From Pseudomonadota bacterium (GTDB lineage Bacteria; Pseudomonadota; Alphaproteobacteria; UBA828): 64,000 nucleotides of DNA. The stretch spans positions 21,760 to 85,759 of the forward strand of contig JAQBTG010000012.1 in the NCBI GenBank assembly GCA_027624955.1, in the 5' to 3' direction. Below, in pieces: positions 36,899 to 46,058 of the stretch. Each line of letters begins with the position of its first letter. Within the stretch, counting starts at the first letter, position 1. The notes beneath the pieces were generated by a model. That model saw only the letters and a list, made by a program, of their open reading frames with translations. It searched no databases and was not told where the DNA came from. The position numbers and the translations under genes were made by a program.

Positions 36899-37663
36899 AT
36901 GAGAACGTTGCGGCTGCCGGATGAATTCCGGTTGGTAGAAATGGATGAGGTCGACAGCACCAACGAGGAGGCTAAGCGCCTGGCCTGCTCAGGCGTTGCC
37001 GACGGAACACTCGTTTGGGCGCACAGCCAAACAGCCGGCAGAGGGCGGCGCGGCCGAGTGTGGATGTCTGATCCCGGTAACCTATATACGTCATTCGTTC
37101 TCCGCCCGGATTGCGCGCCGTTGCAGGCGGCGCAATTGACATTTGTTGCCGCTCTGGCGGTCCGCGATATGCTGACCACATTCTTAGACAATTGCGACTC
37201 CATTGCGTGCAAGTGGCCAAACGATGTGTTGGTAGGGGGGCGGAAAATTTCCGGAATACTTCTTGAGTCTTCGACGGCGGGAGGCGGTATCGTTGACTGG
37301 CTAGTTCTCGGCATCGGCGTTAATTTGCGCCACCATCCCGATATCGGCGGTCGCCACCCGGCGACTAATCTTTCTGCGGAGGGTGCCGGCGCGATAGAGG
37401 TATCTTCCGCCCTTGAAACTCTCGCAACTGCTTTTGCGAAGCGGCGGAGAGAGTGGTTTCAGGGCGGATTTGAAGCCGTTCGCAATGCTTGGCTAAAACA
37501 CGCGTATGGACTGGGCAAGGCGGCGCACTTCAAACTGGAGGGCGCAGACCATAGTGGCTTGTTCATCGGCATTGATGAAAGTGGGGCCTTGCGGTTGAAG
37601 GGAGATGGCTGTGCGGAGCAGTTGTTCACTGCCGGCGAGGTAACTTTCGAGGGGAGTGGCTAA
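36899..37663 (+). CDS. birA: Biotin--[acetyl-CoA-carboxylase] ligase
   Basis: This 254-residue group I biotin ligase has the substrate loop GRGRRGRVWMSDPGNLYTSFVLRP, the catalytic segment KWPNDVLVGGRKISGILLE and GIGVNLRHHP. It attaches biotin to carboxylases through biotinyl-5'-AMP. There is no N-terminal helix-turn-helix, so it should not act as a repressor. The location behind nuoN and before coaX is common in alphaproteobacteria. Confidence 0.94.
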   Translation: MRTLRLPDEFRLVEMDEVDSTNEEAKRLACSGVADGTLVWAHSQTAGRGRRGRVWMSDPGNLYTSFVLRPDCAPLQAAQLTFVAALAVRDMLTTFLDNCDSIACKWPNDVLVGGRKISGILLESSTAGGGIVDWLVLGIGVNLRHHPDIGGRHPATNLSAEGAGAIEVSSALETLATAFAKRRREWFQGGFEAVRNAWLKHAYGLGKAAHFKLEGADHSGLFIGIDESGALRLKGDGCAEQLFTAGEVTFEGSG

Positions 37664-37666
37664 GTT

Positions 37667-38446
37667 ATGCTTCTGGCCATCGATGTGGGCAATACCAATA
37701 CTGTGTTTGCGGTGTTCGACGGGGACACGATGCGCGGCCAATGGCGCGCGGCGACGAACGCACAGCGTACCGCCGACGAACACGCCGTTTGGTTCAGCCA
37801 ACTCATGGCTCGCCAAAAATTGGACCTTGATGATATTGATCATGTCGTCCTGTCGACAGTAGTTCCGCAATGTTTGAGCGCTCTGAAATTATTGTGCGAA
37901 GAATATTGTGGTTGCACGCCCCTGGTTGTCGGCGAGCCGGGCATCGAACTTGGCATCGACGTTCATGTCGCACAGCCGGGCGAAGTCGGCGCCGACAGAC
38001 TGGTTAATGCAGTCGGCGCACAAAAGCACTATTCCGGCCCCCTGATCATTATTGATTTCGGCACCGCGACCACGTTCGATGCGATCAATGAAGACGGCTC
38101 CTATGAAGGCGGCATCATCGCGCCGGGGATCAATCTATCACTCGAATCACTGCACCGGGCCGCCGCGCAACTACCGAGAATCGCGGTTAGTCGCCCCGAC
38201 AAAGTCATCGCCAAATCAACGGTTCCGGCGATGCAATCGGGAATCTATTGGGGGTACATCGGTTTGATCGAAGGCATCGTTCAGCGCATGAAGGAAGAAT
38301 ATGGCCGGCCGATGCAAGTGGTCGCCACGGGTGGGCTGGCGAGTTTGTTTTCCGACGGCACTTCGGCCATCGACAAAACCGATCCAGATCTCACAATTCG
38401 CGGCCTTCTAGAAATCTTTAGTCGCAACCGGCGAGACAGTGCATGA
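37667..38446 (+). CDS. coaX: Type III pantothenate kinase
   Basis: This 259-residue ASKHA-fold kinase has the phosphate-1 motif AIDVGNTNTVFAVF at the N terminus, GADRLVNAVGA, and the second phosphate motif IIDFGTATTFDAI followed by GGIIAPGINLSLESL. It makes 4'-phosphopantothenate, the first committed step of CoA synthesis, and typically needs a monovalent cation and resists feedback inhibition. It starts four bases after birA and overlaps rnj by four bases. Confidence 0.95.
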   Translation: MLLAIDVGNTNTVFAVFDGDTMRGQWRAATNAQRTADEHAVWFSQLMARQKLDLDDIDHVVLSTVVPQCLSALKLLCEEYCGCTPLVVGEPGIELGIDVHVAQPGEVGADRLVNAVGAQKHYSGPLIIIDFGTATTFDAINEDGSYEGGIIAPGINLSLESLHRAAAQLPRIAVSRPDKVIAKSTVPAMQSGIYWGYIGLIEGIVQRMKEEYGRPMQVVATGGLASLFSDGTSAIDKTDPDLTIRGLLEIFSRNRRDSA

Positions 38447-40119
38447 GTATACCCGTCGCGTCCGGGCCGATCATCGATTCTGAGGCGCTCCATTTCCTGC
38501 CGCTAGGCGGAACCGGTGAGATCGGCATGAATCTCAGCCTCTACGCTTGCCGCGGTAAATGGCTGATGGTTGATCTCGGCATTTCCTTCGCCGGCGACAC
38601 CTTGCCGGGGGTCGATATCCTGGTGCCGAACATCTCTTTTATCGAAAAGCATAGGGACAATCTGCTCGCCATTTTGTTAACCCATGCACATGAGGACCAT
38701 CTCGGCGCGGTCGCCTATCTCTGGCCGCAACTACGTTGTCCCGTTTATGCTACGCCATTCACGGCTGCCATCCTGCGCGAAAAACTGCGGGAAGCCGGAT
38801 TGATAAAAAAAGTTCCACTCAATGAAATACCGCTGCGCGCTAAATTCGACCTTGGTCCATTCGCGGTGGAATATGTATCGGTCACACATTCCATTCCGGA
38901 ATCCAATTCCCTCATCCTACGCACGCCCGAGGGCGTCGTACTACACACAGGCGACTGGAAACTCGATCCGGAACCTCTGGTCGGCGAACTCACGGATGAA
39001 ACGACGCTGCGGAATATTGGCGATGAAGGCGTGCTCGCCATGGTTTGCGATTCGACGAACGCCCTATCGGAAGGCGAAAGCGGCTCCGAGGGGACGGTCA
39101 GGAAGAAATTGATCGAATTGATATCCACTTGCGAGCGCGGTGTTGCGGTAACCCAATTTGCATCCAATGTTGCGCGTATGCAAAGCGTTGCGATGGCGGC
39201 AGAGGCCAATGGGCGTGAATTGGTGCTGGTTGGGCGCTCGCTCTGGAAATACGCAAGGGCAGCACAGGCGACCGGGTATTTCGATTCAGATATGCGCCTG
39301 CTCAGTGACAAAGAAGGCGCCGAACTTCATCCCGCGCAGGTGCTGTACCTATGCACTGGGTGCCAAGGGGAGCCACGCGCGGCGATGTCAAAAGTTGCCG
39401 CTCAGGGCCACCCGCGTGTTCATCTTTCGTCCGGCGACAGCGTGATTTTTACGTCCAAGATCATCCCTGGCAATGAATTGCCCATCAGCCGTTTGCACAG
39501 CCAATTGGCGGCCCGCGGAATTACCGTGATCGATGAAAAGGGTCACAAAGACATCCACGTTTCGGGACATCCACGCCGCGACGAACTGAGGCGCATGTAT
39601 GGCTGGGTGAAGCCGAAAATTTCGGTTCCCGTCCATGGCGAGGCACGCCACCTCACCGCACATGCGGAATTGGCGCGCTCACTCGGTACGCCAGAGAGCT
39701 GGGTTATATCCGACGGCGATGTTTTGCGCCTCGGACCGGGGCCGGCGAAAGTAATCGGCACCGTATTTTCTGGCAAACTTGCGGTGGACGGCACGCGGCT
39801 CATCGCACCGGATCACACAGCTTTCGGTGCGCGCCGCCGACTGATGCATGACGGCGCGGTGTTCGTTTCGCTGGTTGTTGATAAGGATGGCTGGTTGGTC
39901 GCACCGCCGGCCATCCAGGGGCAAGGCATCGTCGACGCGGAAAACGAGGCTGTCGTGGTGAAAGGGCTGGTTGAGGCAGTGCAAGAGGCGCTCGATTCCG
40001 ACAAGCTGGATAATGCTGATGAGAAGCTGCGCGAGGCCGGGCGCCTGGCGGTGCGCCGGACCTTGGTGGCGCTCTACGGCAAACGACCGGTCATCGAAGT
40101 GCAGCTCGTTCGGGTATAA
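38443..40119 (+). CDS. rnj: Ribonuclease J
   Basis: This 558-residue metallo-beta-lactamase/beta-CASP nuclease has the HAHEDHLGA zinc motif, HSIPES, THTGDWKLDP-type motif (LHTGDWKLDPEP), CDSTNA, and the beta-CASP motif VHVSGHPRRDEL-like segment HVSGHPRRDELRRM with PVHGEARHL. It processes and degrades RNA, including 5'-to-3' trimming, and is found in alphaproteobacteria together with RNase E. It overlaps coaX by ATGA and is followed 33 bases later by mce. Confidence 0.94.
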   Translation: MSIPVASGPIIDSEALHFLPLGGTGEIGMNLSLYACRGKWLMVDLGISFAGDTLPGVDILVPNISFIEKHRDNLLAILLTHAHEDHLGAVAYLWPQLRCPVYATPFTAAILREKLREAGLIKKVPLNEIPLRAKFDLGPFAVEYVSVTHSIPESNSLILRTPEGVVLHTGDWKLDPEPLVGELTDETTLRNIGDEGVLAMVCDSTNALSEGESGSEGTVRKKLIELISTCERGVAVTQFASNVARMQSVAMAAEANGRELVLVGRSLWKYARAAQATGYFDSDMRLLSDKEGAELHPAQVLYLCTGCQGEPRAAMSKVAAQGHPRVHLSSGDSVIFTSKIIPGNELPISRLHSQLAARGITVIDEKGHKDIHVSGHPRRDELRRMYGWVKPKISVPVHGEARHLTAHAELARSLGTPESWVISDGDVLRLGPGPAKVIGTVFSGKLAVDGTRLIAPDHTAFGARRRLMHDGAVFVSLVVDKDGWLVAPPAIQGQGIVDAENEAVVVKGLVEAVQEALDSDKLDNADEKLREAGRLAVRRTLVALYGKRPVIEVQLVRV

Positions 40120-40152
40120 GATGATGCGTAGAGTGATGGTGGGCAAAAAGAC

Positions 40153-40557
40153 ATGATTGGGCGTTTGAACCATGTGGCGATCGTCGTGCCGGACCTCGCG
40201 GCGGCGGGGACGCTCTACCGGGACATGATGGGCGCGACGGTTTCGGTCGAACAGGACCTGCCGGAGCATGGCGTGACGACGGTGTTTGTCGAATTGTCCA
40301 ACACAAAAATAGAACTCTTGCATCCGCTGGGTAAGAAGTCTGCCATTCAGGTGTTTCTCGACAAAAACCCCAGTGGCGGGATGCATCACATCTGTTACGA
40401 GGTGGCGGATATCGCCGCGGCCCGCGACCGGCTCGTTGCCGGCGGTGCGCGCATTCTGGGCGATGGCGAGCCGCGCACCGGCGCGCATGGCAAGCCTGTC
40501 CTATTTCTACACCCCAAGGACTTTTGCGGTACGTTGATAGAACTTGAGGAATCTTAG
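40153..40557 (+). CDS. mce: Methylmalonyl-CoA epimerase
   Basis: This 134-residue VOC-fold protein has two beta-alpha-beta-beta-beta modules with metal ligands in LNHVAIVVPDL (His), HHICYEV (His) and the C-terminal LIELEE (Glu). It interconverts (R)- and (S)-methylmalonyl-CoA in propionyl-CoA breakdown or synthesis. The position between rnj and a DUF1467 gene is a conserved alphaproteobacterial arrangement. No mutase gene is in this window. Confidence 0.9.
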   Translation: MIGRLNHVAIVVPDLAAAGTLYRDMMGATVSVEQDLPEHGVTTVFVELSNTKIELLHPLGKKSAIQVFLDKNPSGGMHHICYEVADIAAARDRLVAGGARILGDGEPRTGAHGKPVLFLHPKDFCGTLIELEES

Positions 40558-40566
40558 GAATTTGCC

Positions 40567-40800
40567 ATGAGCGTCTTAAACATCGCGCTGGTATTTCTTA
40601 TCTCCTGGTGGCTCGGTTGGTTCTTGGCACTGCCCTTCGGCGTGAAGGCGCCGGACAAGGTCGAGCCCGGGCACGCATCGGGTGCGCCTGACAAGCCGCG
40701 ATTGTTAATCAAGGCGGCAATTGCGACCGGTATTGGGTGTGTGATAACCGCCGTCGTCGTTGTGATTGTTTTGTCCGGGTGGATCGACTTACGGGAGTAA
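40567..40800 (+). CDS. DUF1467-family small membrane protein
   Basis: This 77-residue protein has two membrane segments (residues about 4-26 and 50-72) around a short loop with PFGVKAPDKVEPGHASGAP, the hallmark of DUF1467. Function unknown. The gene is regularly found between mce and proS in alphaproteobacteria; the location next to envelope and proS/lolCD genes suggests nothing firm. Confidence 0.85.
   Translation: MSVLNIALVFLISWWLGWFLALPFGVKAPDKVEPGHASGAPDKPRLLIKAAIATGIGCVITAVVVVIVLSGWIDLRE
40793..40797 (+). promoter_or_regulatory. Ribosome-binding site that fixes the tag start
   Basis: GGGAG lies inside the last codons of the DUF1467 gene, seven bases before the GTG at 40805. It makes GTG the likely start of tag and indicates translation from the same transcript. 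Confidence 0.6.
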
Positions 40801-40804
40801 TATT

Positions 40805-41347
40805 GTGGCGCAGCACTATTGTGACGCCGCCTTCGGCGATCCGTTGCATGGCCCCTATCACGACCGGGAATACGGTTTCCCAATCGAAGATGACAATGAA
40901 TTGTTCGCCCGCCTTGTGCTCGAGATTAATCAGGCTGGTTTGTCTTGGGCGACAATCCTGAAAAAGAAAGATAATTTTGCCTTCGCCTATGACGGCTTCG
41001 ATATTGCCATCGTCGCGGCCTATGATGAGAACGCCCGCGCCCGCCTTCTGGCCGACGCCGGAATCATTCGCAACCGCCTCAAGGTGAACGCGGCGATCGA
41101 GAATGCCCGCCGCTTGCTTGATATCCGCGCCAACGAAGGGTCATTCAAGGCGTGGCTCGATCTGCATCATCCTGCTGAGCTTGAGAGCTGGGTTAAATTG
41201 TTTCGCGCCAATTTCAAGTTCACAGGGCCTGAGATCGTGCGCGAATTCCTCGTCAGTACCGGATATCTGCCGTGCGCGCACCGTCCGGAATGCCCAGTGT
41301 ACGCCGTTGTCGAGGGATTGAACCCACCCTGGATGCAGACGCAATAA
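40805..41347 (+). CDS. tag: DNA-3-methyladenine glycosylase I
   Basis: This 180-residue Tag-family glycosylase removes 3-methyladenine from alkylated DNA. Family features are the N-terminal Cys of HYCDAAFGDPL, the YHDREYG segment with its His, LEINQAGLSWATILKK (Glu in the base pocket), and the C-terminal GYLPCAHRPECPVY zinc-snap ligands (His and Cys). The GTG start at 40805 is supported by GGGAG upstream; no homology supports the longer open frame. It lies between the DUF1467 gene and a small periplasmic protein gene. Confidence 0.9.
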   Translation: MAQHYCDAAFGDPLHGPYHDREYGFPIEDDNELFARLVLEINQAGLSWATILKKKDNFAFAYDGFDIAIVAAYDENARARLLADAGIIRNRLKVNAAIENARRLLDIRANEGSFKAWLDLHHPAELESWVKLFRANFKFTGPEIVREFLVSTGYLPCAHRPECPVYAVVEGLNPPWMQTQ

Positions 41348-41383
41348 CCGAAGCTTAAGGCTTTTTCCTTAATCTCAGCTGCT

Positions 41384-41818
41384 ATGAAACATCTATTTTC
41401 TGCCGTTGTCTTTGCATTGTTGGCCGGGAATACGCTTTCCCTCGGCGCCCAACAAATTACCGTTACGCCGAGCGCTTGCCAGACTTTGACGGCCCATACG
41501 CCGCACGATGATGTAGCATATCGACCCGGCCTTGATGTTAGCGGAAATGCCGTCGCACCCGCCGACCTCAATGCACCCGGACAACTCGACTTCGACGCCG
41601 ATCACGAGTTTCGGCTGCCCATAGAATTGCCCTTAGAGAACGTCCTCGCCATCGCTGCCACCGATACGTTGAATATCATACGCGATTCCAATATTGGTGT
41701 CGGCCTGGTGACGGTCAAAAATGGCCAAGCTTATTTCAACGATGAGCCCTTGAGCGGCGCCCAATCGCATGCGATCGCCGTTGAGTGTCAGAGGCGGCAG
41801 GACGCGACGACGCGCTAA
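41384..41818 (+). CDS. Small exported protein of unknown function
   Basis: This 144-residue protein has a signal peptide (MKHLFSAVVFALLAGNTLSLGAQ, cleavage probably after GAQ or nearby) and a compact domain containing two cysteines (TPSACQTL and VECQRR) that could form a disulfide in the periplasm. The segment ADHEFRLPIELPLENVLAIAA followed by LGIGLVTVKNGQAYFNDEPL-like residues looks like a small beta domain. I do not recognise a named family. It lies between tag and proS; a short hairpin (41355-41372) precedes it. Confidence 0.65.
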   Translation: MKHLFSAVVFALLAGNTLSLGAQQITVTPSACQTLTAHTPHDDVAYRPGLDVSGNAVAPADLNAPGQLDFDADHEFRLPIELPLENVLAIAATDTLNIIRDSNIGVGLVTVKNGQAYFNDEPLSGAQSHAIAVECQRRQDATTR

Positions 41819-41944
41819 CAAGCCTCTGCAACATCAATTGGTCGCCAACTTCCACCGGCTCTATCCTTGGGTCGCAACATTGCGCTTTGATGCAGCTTTG
41901 GGCATATAGTCCGGCACAGCAATTTCGTGCGAATCGGGAGAACC

Positions 41945-43252
41945 ATGCGGCGATCCAAATTTTTTATGCCGACGCTAAAAGAAACGCCTGCTGAGGCGCA
42001 GATACCCTCGCATCGCTTAATGTTGCGCGCAGGCATGGTGCGGCAGACGGCGGCCGGTATTTATAGCTGGTTGCCGCTTGGCTACCGCGTTCTGAAAAGG
42101 ATCGAGCAGATCGTGCGCGAGGAAATGGACGCGACCGGTGCGCAGGAAATCCTGATGCCGACAATACAGCCGGCAGAACTGTGGCAGGAAAGCGGCCGGT
42201 ATGATGATTACGGCAAGGAAATGCTGCGATTTACCGATCGCCATGAGCGCGGCCTTCTCTATGGCCCAACCCATGAGGAAATCGTTACCGATATCTTCCG
42301 CAACAGCGTAAAGAGCTATCGCGATCTGCCGCAAAACCTTTATCAAATTCATTGGAAATTCCGCGACGAAGTGCGCCCGCGCTTTGGTGTTATGCGCGGG
42401 CGGGAATTCTTCATGAAGGATAATTATTCCTTCGATATTGATCCGGAATCGGCCCGCCGCTCCTATAACAAGATGTTCGTTTCATACCTCCGCACCTATG
42501 CCCGCATGGGTTTGACGCCGATCCCTATGCAGGCCGATAGCGGCGCAATCGGCGGCGATATGAGCCATGAATTCATCGTCTTGGCCAATACCGGAGAAAG
42601 CGCTGTCTATTGTGATTCCGCTTGGCTCGATACCGATGCGTTAGCGCTTGAAATTGATTTCGAAGCAGATTTGCAGCCCATCGTCGACAAATGGACGGAA
42701 CTTTATGCCGCCACCGATGACAAACATGATCCGGAGAATTGCCCGGTCGATGCGGCGAAACTCTATACCGGGCGCGGTATAGAGGTCGGCCATATCTTTT
42801 ATTTTGGCACCAAATATTCTGTCGCTATGGGGGCCACAGTGAGCAACGATCAAGGCAAAGAAGTGGCGGTCGAAATGGGTTCCTACGGCATTGGCGTATC
42901 TCGTCTCGTCGGCGCGATCATCGAGGCAAATTATGATGAGGACGGCATAATCTGGCCGGAAAGTGTGGCGCCGTTCAAGGTCGGTCTCATGAATCTTCGT
43001 AGTGGCGACGACGCCTGCGATGCGGTGTGTGAAAAATTCTACGCCGATTTGAACAAGGCGAGTGTAGAGACTCTTTATGATGAGCGCGACGAACGCGCAG
43101 GCGTAAAATTTGCCGAGATGGATCTGATTGGACTGCCATGGCAGGTCGCAGTGGGACCGCGCGGCGTGAAAGCGGGCACAGTAGAGATCAAGCGGCGTGG
43201 CGGAGAGCGCGAAGAGATATCTGCAGAATCCGCTCTTGCCCGGCTTGTGTAA
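41945..43252 (+). CDS. proS: Prolyl-tRNA synthetase (short, alphaproteobacterial type)
   Basis: This 435-residue class II synthetase has motif 1 [53 protein letters not shown], motif 2 [21 protein letters not shown], motif 3 [16 protein letters not shown] and an anticodon-binding C-terminal domain. It lacks the about 180-residue editing insertion of E. coli ProRS, as is usual in alphaproteobacteria, so mischarged Ala-tRNA(Pro) must be cleared by another protein. The ATG at 41945 matches the family N terminus ([15 protein letters not shown]). Confidence 0.96.
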   Translation: MRRSKFFMPTLKETPAEAQIPSHRLMLRAGMVRQTAAGIYSWLPLGYRVLKRIEQIVREEMDATGAQEILMPTIQPAELWQESGRYDDYGKEMLRFTDRHERGLLYGPTHEEIVTDIFRNSVKSYRDLPQNLYQIHWKFRDEVRPRFGVMRGREFFMKDNYSFDIDPESARRSYNKMFVSYLRTYARMGLTPIPMQADSGAIGGDMSHEFIVLANTGESAVYCDSAWLDTDALALEIDFEADLQPIVDKWTELYAATDDKHDPENCPVDAAKLYTGRGIEVGHIFYFGTKYSVAMGATVSNDQGKEVAVEMGSYGIGVSRLVGAIIEANYDEDGIIWPESVAPFKVGLMNLRSGDDACDAVCEKFYADLNKASVETLYDERDERAGVKFAEMDLIGLPWQVAVGPRGVKAGTVEIKRRGGEREEISAESALARLV

Positions 43253-43273
43253 GAGCTCGTTCGGAAGCCCAAT

Positions 43274-44518
43274 ATGCTTTCCACCTTTGAGAGAATTGTT
43301 GCGCTGCGTTATCTCTGGCCGGGGCGGAGAGAGACCTTCACCTTTCTTGTCGCGATGTTCTCCCTGCTTGGCATTTCGTTTGGTGTCTTTACGCTGATTG
43401 TCGTGATGTCCGTGATGGGCGGATTTCGCGAAGAATTGCTCACAAGAATACTTGGGCTGCAGCCGCATGTCGTTGCGCGCTCGATTGACGGCGCGATCAC
43501 TGATTACGCTGCTCTCGCCACAACAGCGCGAGCCATAGAAGGTGTTGAAACCGCTGCTCCGGTAATCCGAGCGGAAGTTTTGGCGCGCGGTTACCGCGAG
43601 GTGACAGGCGCGCTCGTTTATGGAATTTCCAGCGAGGACCTCACCCGCAAGAAACGGGTCGTAGCCGGTTTATCTGCCGATGCGATGCTGCCATATGCGA
43701 ACGGCGAAGGTGTCATCGTCGGTCACCGTCTGGCCAATAAATTGCGCCTTGAGATAGGTGATGATATTCGCCTCATTGCGCCGTCGGTAACCGCGACTGC
43801 GCTTGGCAGCGTGCCGCGAGCGCGGGCATATAAGATAGTCGGCACGTTCAACGTCGATATGTCCGAGTATGACAGCGGCTTTGTGTTCATGCCGCTCGCT
43901 TTGGCGCAGATTCACTTCAAGTTTCGCGGTTCGGTTTCGACTCTGGAAATCACCGTCGATAAACCGGATCGAGTGCGCGAGTTGCGGCCCGAGCTTCGCG
44001 AAGCGTTTGGCACGAATTTTAGGCTACACGACTGGCAACAGATAAACGCAACCTATTTTGGCGTGCTCAAAGTTGAACAAAGAGTGATGTTCCTGATTCT
44101 CTTACTCATAGTTATCGTCGCCGCGTTCAACATCATTTCGAGCATGATCATGCTGGTGAAGAGCAAGGCGCGGCAAATCGCCATACTCCGAACTATCGGC
44201 GCCACACGCGGTCAAATCATGCGCATCTTCTTTATGAATGGCGCGTTGATCGGGATTGTTGGGACGGCTACCGGCGTTGTCGGTGGCATCTTGTTCGCCG
44301 TATACATCGAGCCAATCCGGGAAACGGTCGAAAGCCTGTTTGGCACGCGGCTTTTTCCGCATGAGTTCTATTTCCTTTCTCAACTGCCTACCCGGATTGA
44401 TGGCGGCGAAGTGGCTGTTGTAGCGATCTTGGCGCTTGGCCTGTCCTTCTTAGCGACACTCTATCCAGCCTGGCGAGCGGCGCGTGTCGATCCGGTGGTG
44501 GCGCTTCGCCATGAGTAA
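43274..44518 (+). CDS. lolC: Lipoprotein-releasing system transmembrane protein LolC/LolE
   Basis: This 414-residue MacB/FtsX-type permease has one N-terminal membrane helix (about 22-45), a large periplasmic domain and three C-terminal helices (about 275-300, 320-345, 380-400). The N-terminal [16 protein letters not shown] and the C-terminal [19 protein letters not shown] are typical. A single permease gene is present, as in most alphaproteobacteria, so it probably acts as a homodimer with LolD. It releases outer-membrane lipoproteins from the inner membrane. The stop overlaps the lolD start. Confidence 0.92.
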   Translation: MLSTFERIVALRYLWPGRRETFTFLVAMFSLLGISFGVFTLIVVMSVMGGFREELLTRILGLQPHVVARSIDGAITDYAALATTARAIEGVETAAPVIRAEVLARGYREVTGALVYGISSEDLTRKKRVVAGLSADAMLPYANGEGVIVGHRLANKLRLEIGDDIRLIAPSVTATALGSVPRARAYKIVGTFNVDMSEYDSGFVFMPLALAQIHFKFRGSVSTLEITVDKPDRVRELRPELREAFGTNFRLHDWQQINATYFGVLKVEQRVMFLILLLIVIVAAFNIISSMIMLVKSKARQIAILRTIGATRGQIMRIFFMNGALIGIVGTATGVVGGILFAVYIEPIRETVESLFGTRLFPHEFYFLSQLPTRIDGGEVAVVAILALGLSFLATLYPAWRAARVDPVVALRHE

Positions 44519-45200
44519 TGCCGCGCGCGTTTTGGAACTCACGGATCTGCGTCGGACATTTGTTCAGGGGGGCGCCGTGATCGAAGTTTTGCGCGGTGTA
44601 TCCTTTGGTATTTCGGTCGGTGAAGTGGTGGCGCTCACCGGTCCGTCCGGCGCCGGTAAATCAACTCTTCTTCAGTTGGCCGGACTGCTCGAACAACCAG
44701 ATAGCGGTGAAATTCGCATCGCCGGGGAATCCTGCACCGCCATGTCCGATCGCCAACGCACACTAGCGCGTCGGGAGAAGCTCGGCTTTGTCTATCAGTT
44801 CCACCATCTTTTGCCCGAGTTCTCGGCACGCGAGAATATCATGCTGCCGCAAATGATCGGCGGTGCCGGCAAACGGCGAGCCCGGAAGTACGCCGACGAT
44901 TTGTTGGCTCGCCTGGATCTTTTGCAGCGCAAAAACCATCGGCCGGCACAGATGTCGGGCGGCGAACAGCAAAGAGTGGCGATCGCACGGGCCCTGGCCA
45001 ACCGGCCGGTCCTATTGCTGGCCGACGAGCCGACCGGAAATTTGGATCAAGAAAACGCGAAAATTGTATTCGATGCGTTGATGGCGGTGGTCCGCGACAC
45101 GGGGTTGGCCGCACTTATTGCCACACATAACCTTGATCTTGCGGCGCGTATGGACCGCCATGTGGCGCTGGACAAGGGAATTCTTACAGAGCAACGCTAA
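44511..45200 (+). CDS. lolD: Lipoprotein-releasing ABC transporter ATP-binding protein
   Basis: This 229-residue ABC ATPase has Walker [10 protein letters not shown], a Q-loop in [21 protein letters not shown], the [13 protein letters not shown] signature (here [16 protein letters not shown]), Walker [13 protein letters not shown] and the switch His in ATHN. It powers the LolC permease. The ATG at 44511 lies within the last codons of lolC (8-base overlap). A hairpin after the gene probably ends the nuo-downstream transcript. Confidence 0.93.
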   Translation: MSNAARVLELTDLRRTFVQGGAVIEVLRGVSFGISVGEVVALTGPSGAGKSTLLQLAGLLEQPDSGEIRIAGESCTAMSDRQRTLARREKLGFVYQFHHLLPEFSARENIMLPQMIGGAGKRRARKYADDLLARLDLLQRKNHRPAQMSGGEQQRVAIARALANRPVLLLADEPTGNLDQENAKIVFDALMAVVRDTGLAALIATHNLDLAARMDRHVALDKGILTEQR

Positions 45201-45215
45201 TTAGCTGACCGGCCA

Positions 45216-45244
45216 GCGGATTGCCCGTCGGGCGAGCAATCCGC
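45216..45244. terminator. 9-bp hairpin between converging lolD and PPOX genes
   Basis: GCGGATTGC (45216-45224) and GCAATCCGC (45236-45244) pair perfectly around an 11-base loop. It lies between converging genes and lacks a T tract, like the hairpin at 7931-7954. Confidence 0.55.
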
Positions 45245-45260
45245 CGTTGGCACTCCGAGC

Positions 45261-45911
45261 CTAATAGAGGCCGGTTTTGTAATTTTCCTCGACGAATTCG
45301 TCGCCTTCTTTAATCTCTTCTTTGGTCGGCTGCTTCTCGGGCGTAGCGACCTGCTCCAAGATCATTTGCGCCAACGTCGGCATTTCCTTGCGGTCCTGCT
45401 GGCTCTCAGCTTGCCAGAGCTTGGATCGCCGCACCGCCTTGGCGCAATGCAAATACGCTTCATCAACTTCGACCATGATTCCCATCGTCGGCACCTTGCG
45501 GTTGACGGCGCAACGTTCAAGAATTTTTTTGTCCTTCACGAGCTTGGCTTTGCCGTTTACGCGCAAGGCGTCCTCAAAACCTGGAATCAGGAACAAAAGC
45601 CCGACATCGGGATTGGCGACGATATTGCTCATCGTATCCAGGCGGTTGTTACCTGGCCTATCCGGAATGAATATAGTGTTGTCGTCCAATACTTGCACGA
45701 ATCCTGGAGGGTCGCCTCTGGGCGAAACATCCGCCTTTCCATCCGCCGCGCTCGTACCGATGCAAAGAAACGGCGAGCGGGATATGAAATCCTTACAATG
45801 TGCATCTAGCTTGCGCAGCTGTTTCATAAGGGCGATATCCATCGGCTCGCCGTAACTGCCTCTGAGCTCGTCTTCGCTTGCGACGACTGTGTCGGAATTT
45901 TGATCGTCCAT
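45261..45911 (-). CDS. Pyridoxamine 5'-phosphate oxidase (PPOX) family protein
   Basis: This 216-residue split-barrel protein has the family elements PFLCIGTSAADGKADVSPRGDPPGFVQVLDDNTIFIPDRPGNNRLD at about residues 47-92, where FMN or a related flavin is bound, and HCAKAVRRSKLW near residue 155. It is of the group annotated as pyridoxamine-5'-phosphate oxidase family FMN-binding protein; it is not PdxH, and the substrate is unknown. The ATG at 45911 is preferred to the preceding GTG at 45914. It is the only minus-strand gene between 11.4 and 64 kb, so it is probably transcribed alone. Confidence 0.82.
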   Translation of the reverse strand: MDDQNSDTVVASEDELRGSYGEPMDIALMKQLRKLDAHCKDFISRSPFLCIGTSAADGKADVSPRGDPPGFVQVLDDNTIFIPDRPGNNRLDTMSNIVANPDVGLLFLIPGFEDALRVNGKAKLVKDKKILERCAVNRKVPTMGIMVEVDEAYLHCAKAVRRSKLWQAESQQDRKEMPTLAQMILEQVATPEKQPTKEEIKEGDEFVEENYKTGLY

Positions 45912-45942
45912 CACTTACCTCATTTGATCTTGGGCTTGCCTG

Positions 45943-45972
45943 ACTATACCAGCGCCGCTGAGATGCCGCCAA
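45943..45972 (-). promoter_or_regulatory. Candidate promoter of the PPOX-family gene
   Basis: On the minus strand TTGGCG (plus 45967-45972) and TATAGT (plus 45943-45948) are 18 bases apart, 32 bases before the ATG at 45911. Close to consensus and well placed. Confidence 0.45.
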
Positions 45973-46058
45973 CAGCTGATGCTGGCCCGAAATCAACGTG
46001 ACAATTTCCCCTATAGTATGGAATCTAGTCCTGCCTCAATATTTTGCGAGTCGGATAC

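Noticed and set aside
42641..43468. 275-codon minus-strand frame opposite proS and the lolC start
   Set aside because: No ribosome-binding site or recognisable domain, and it covers two certain genes.
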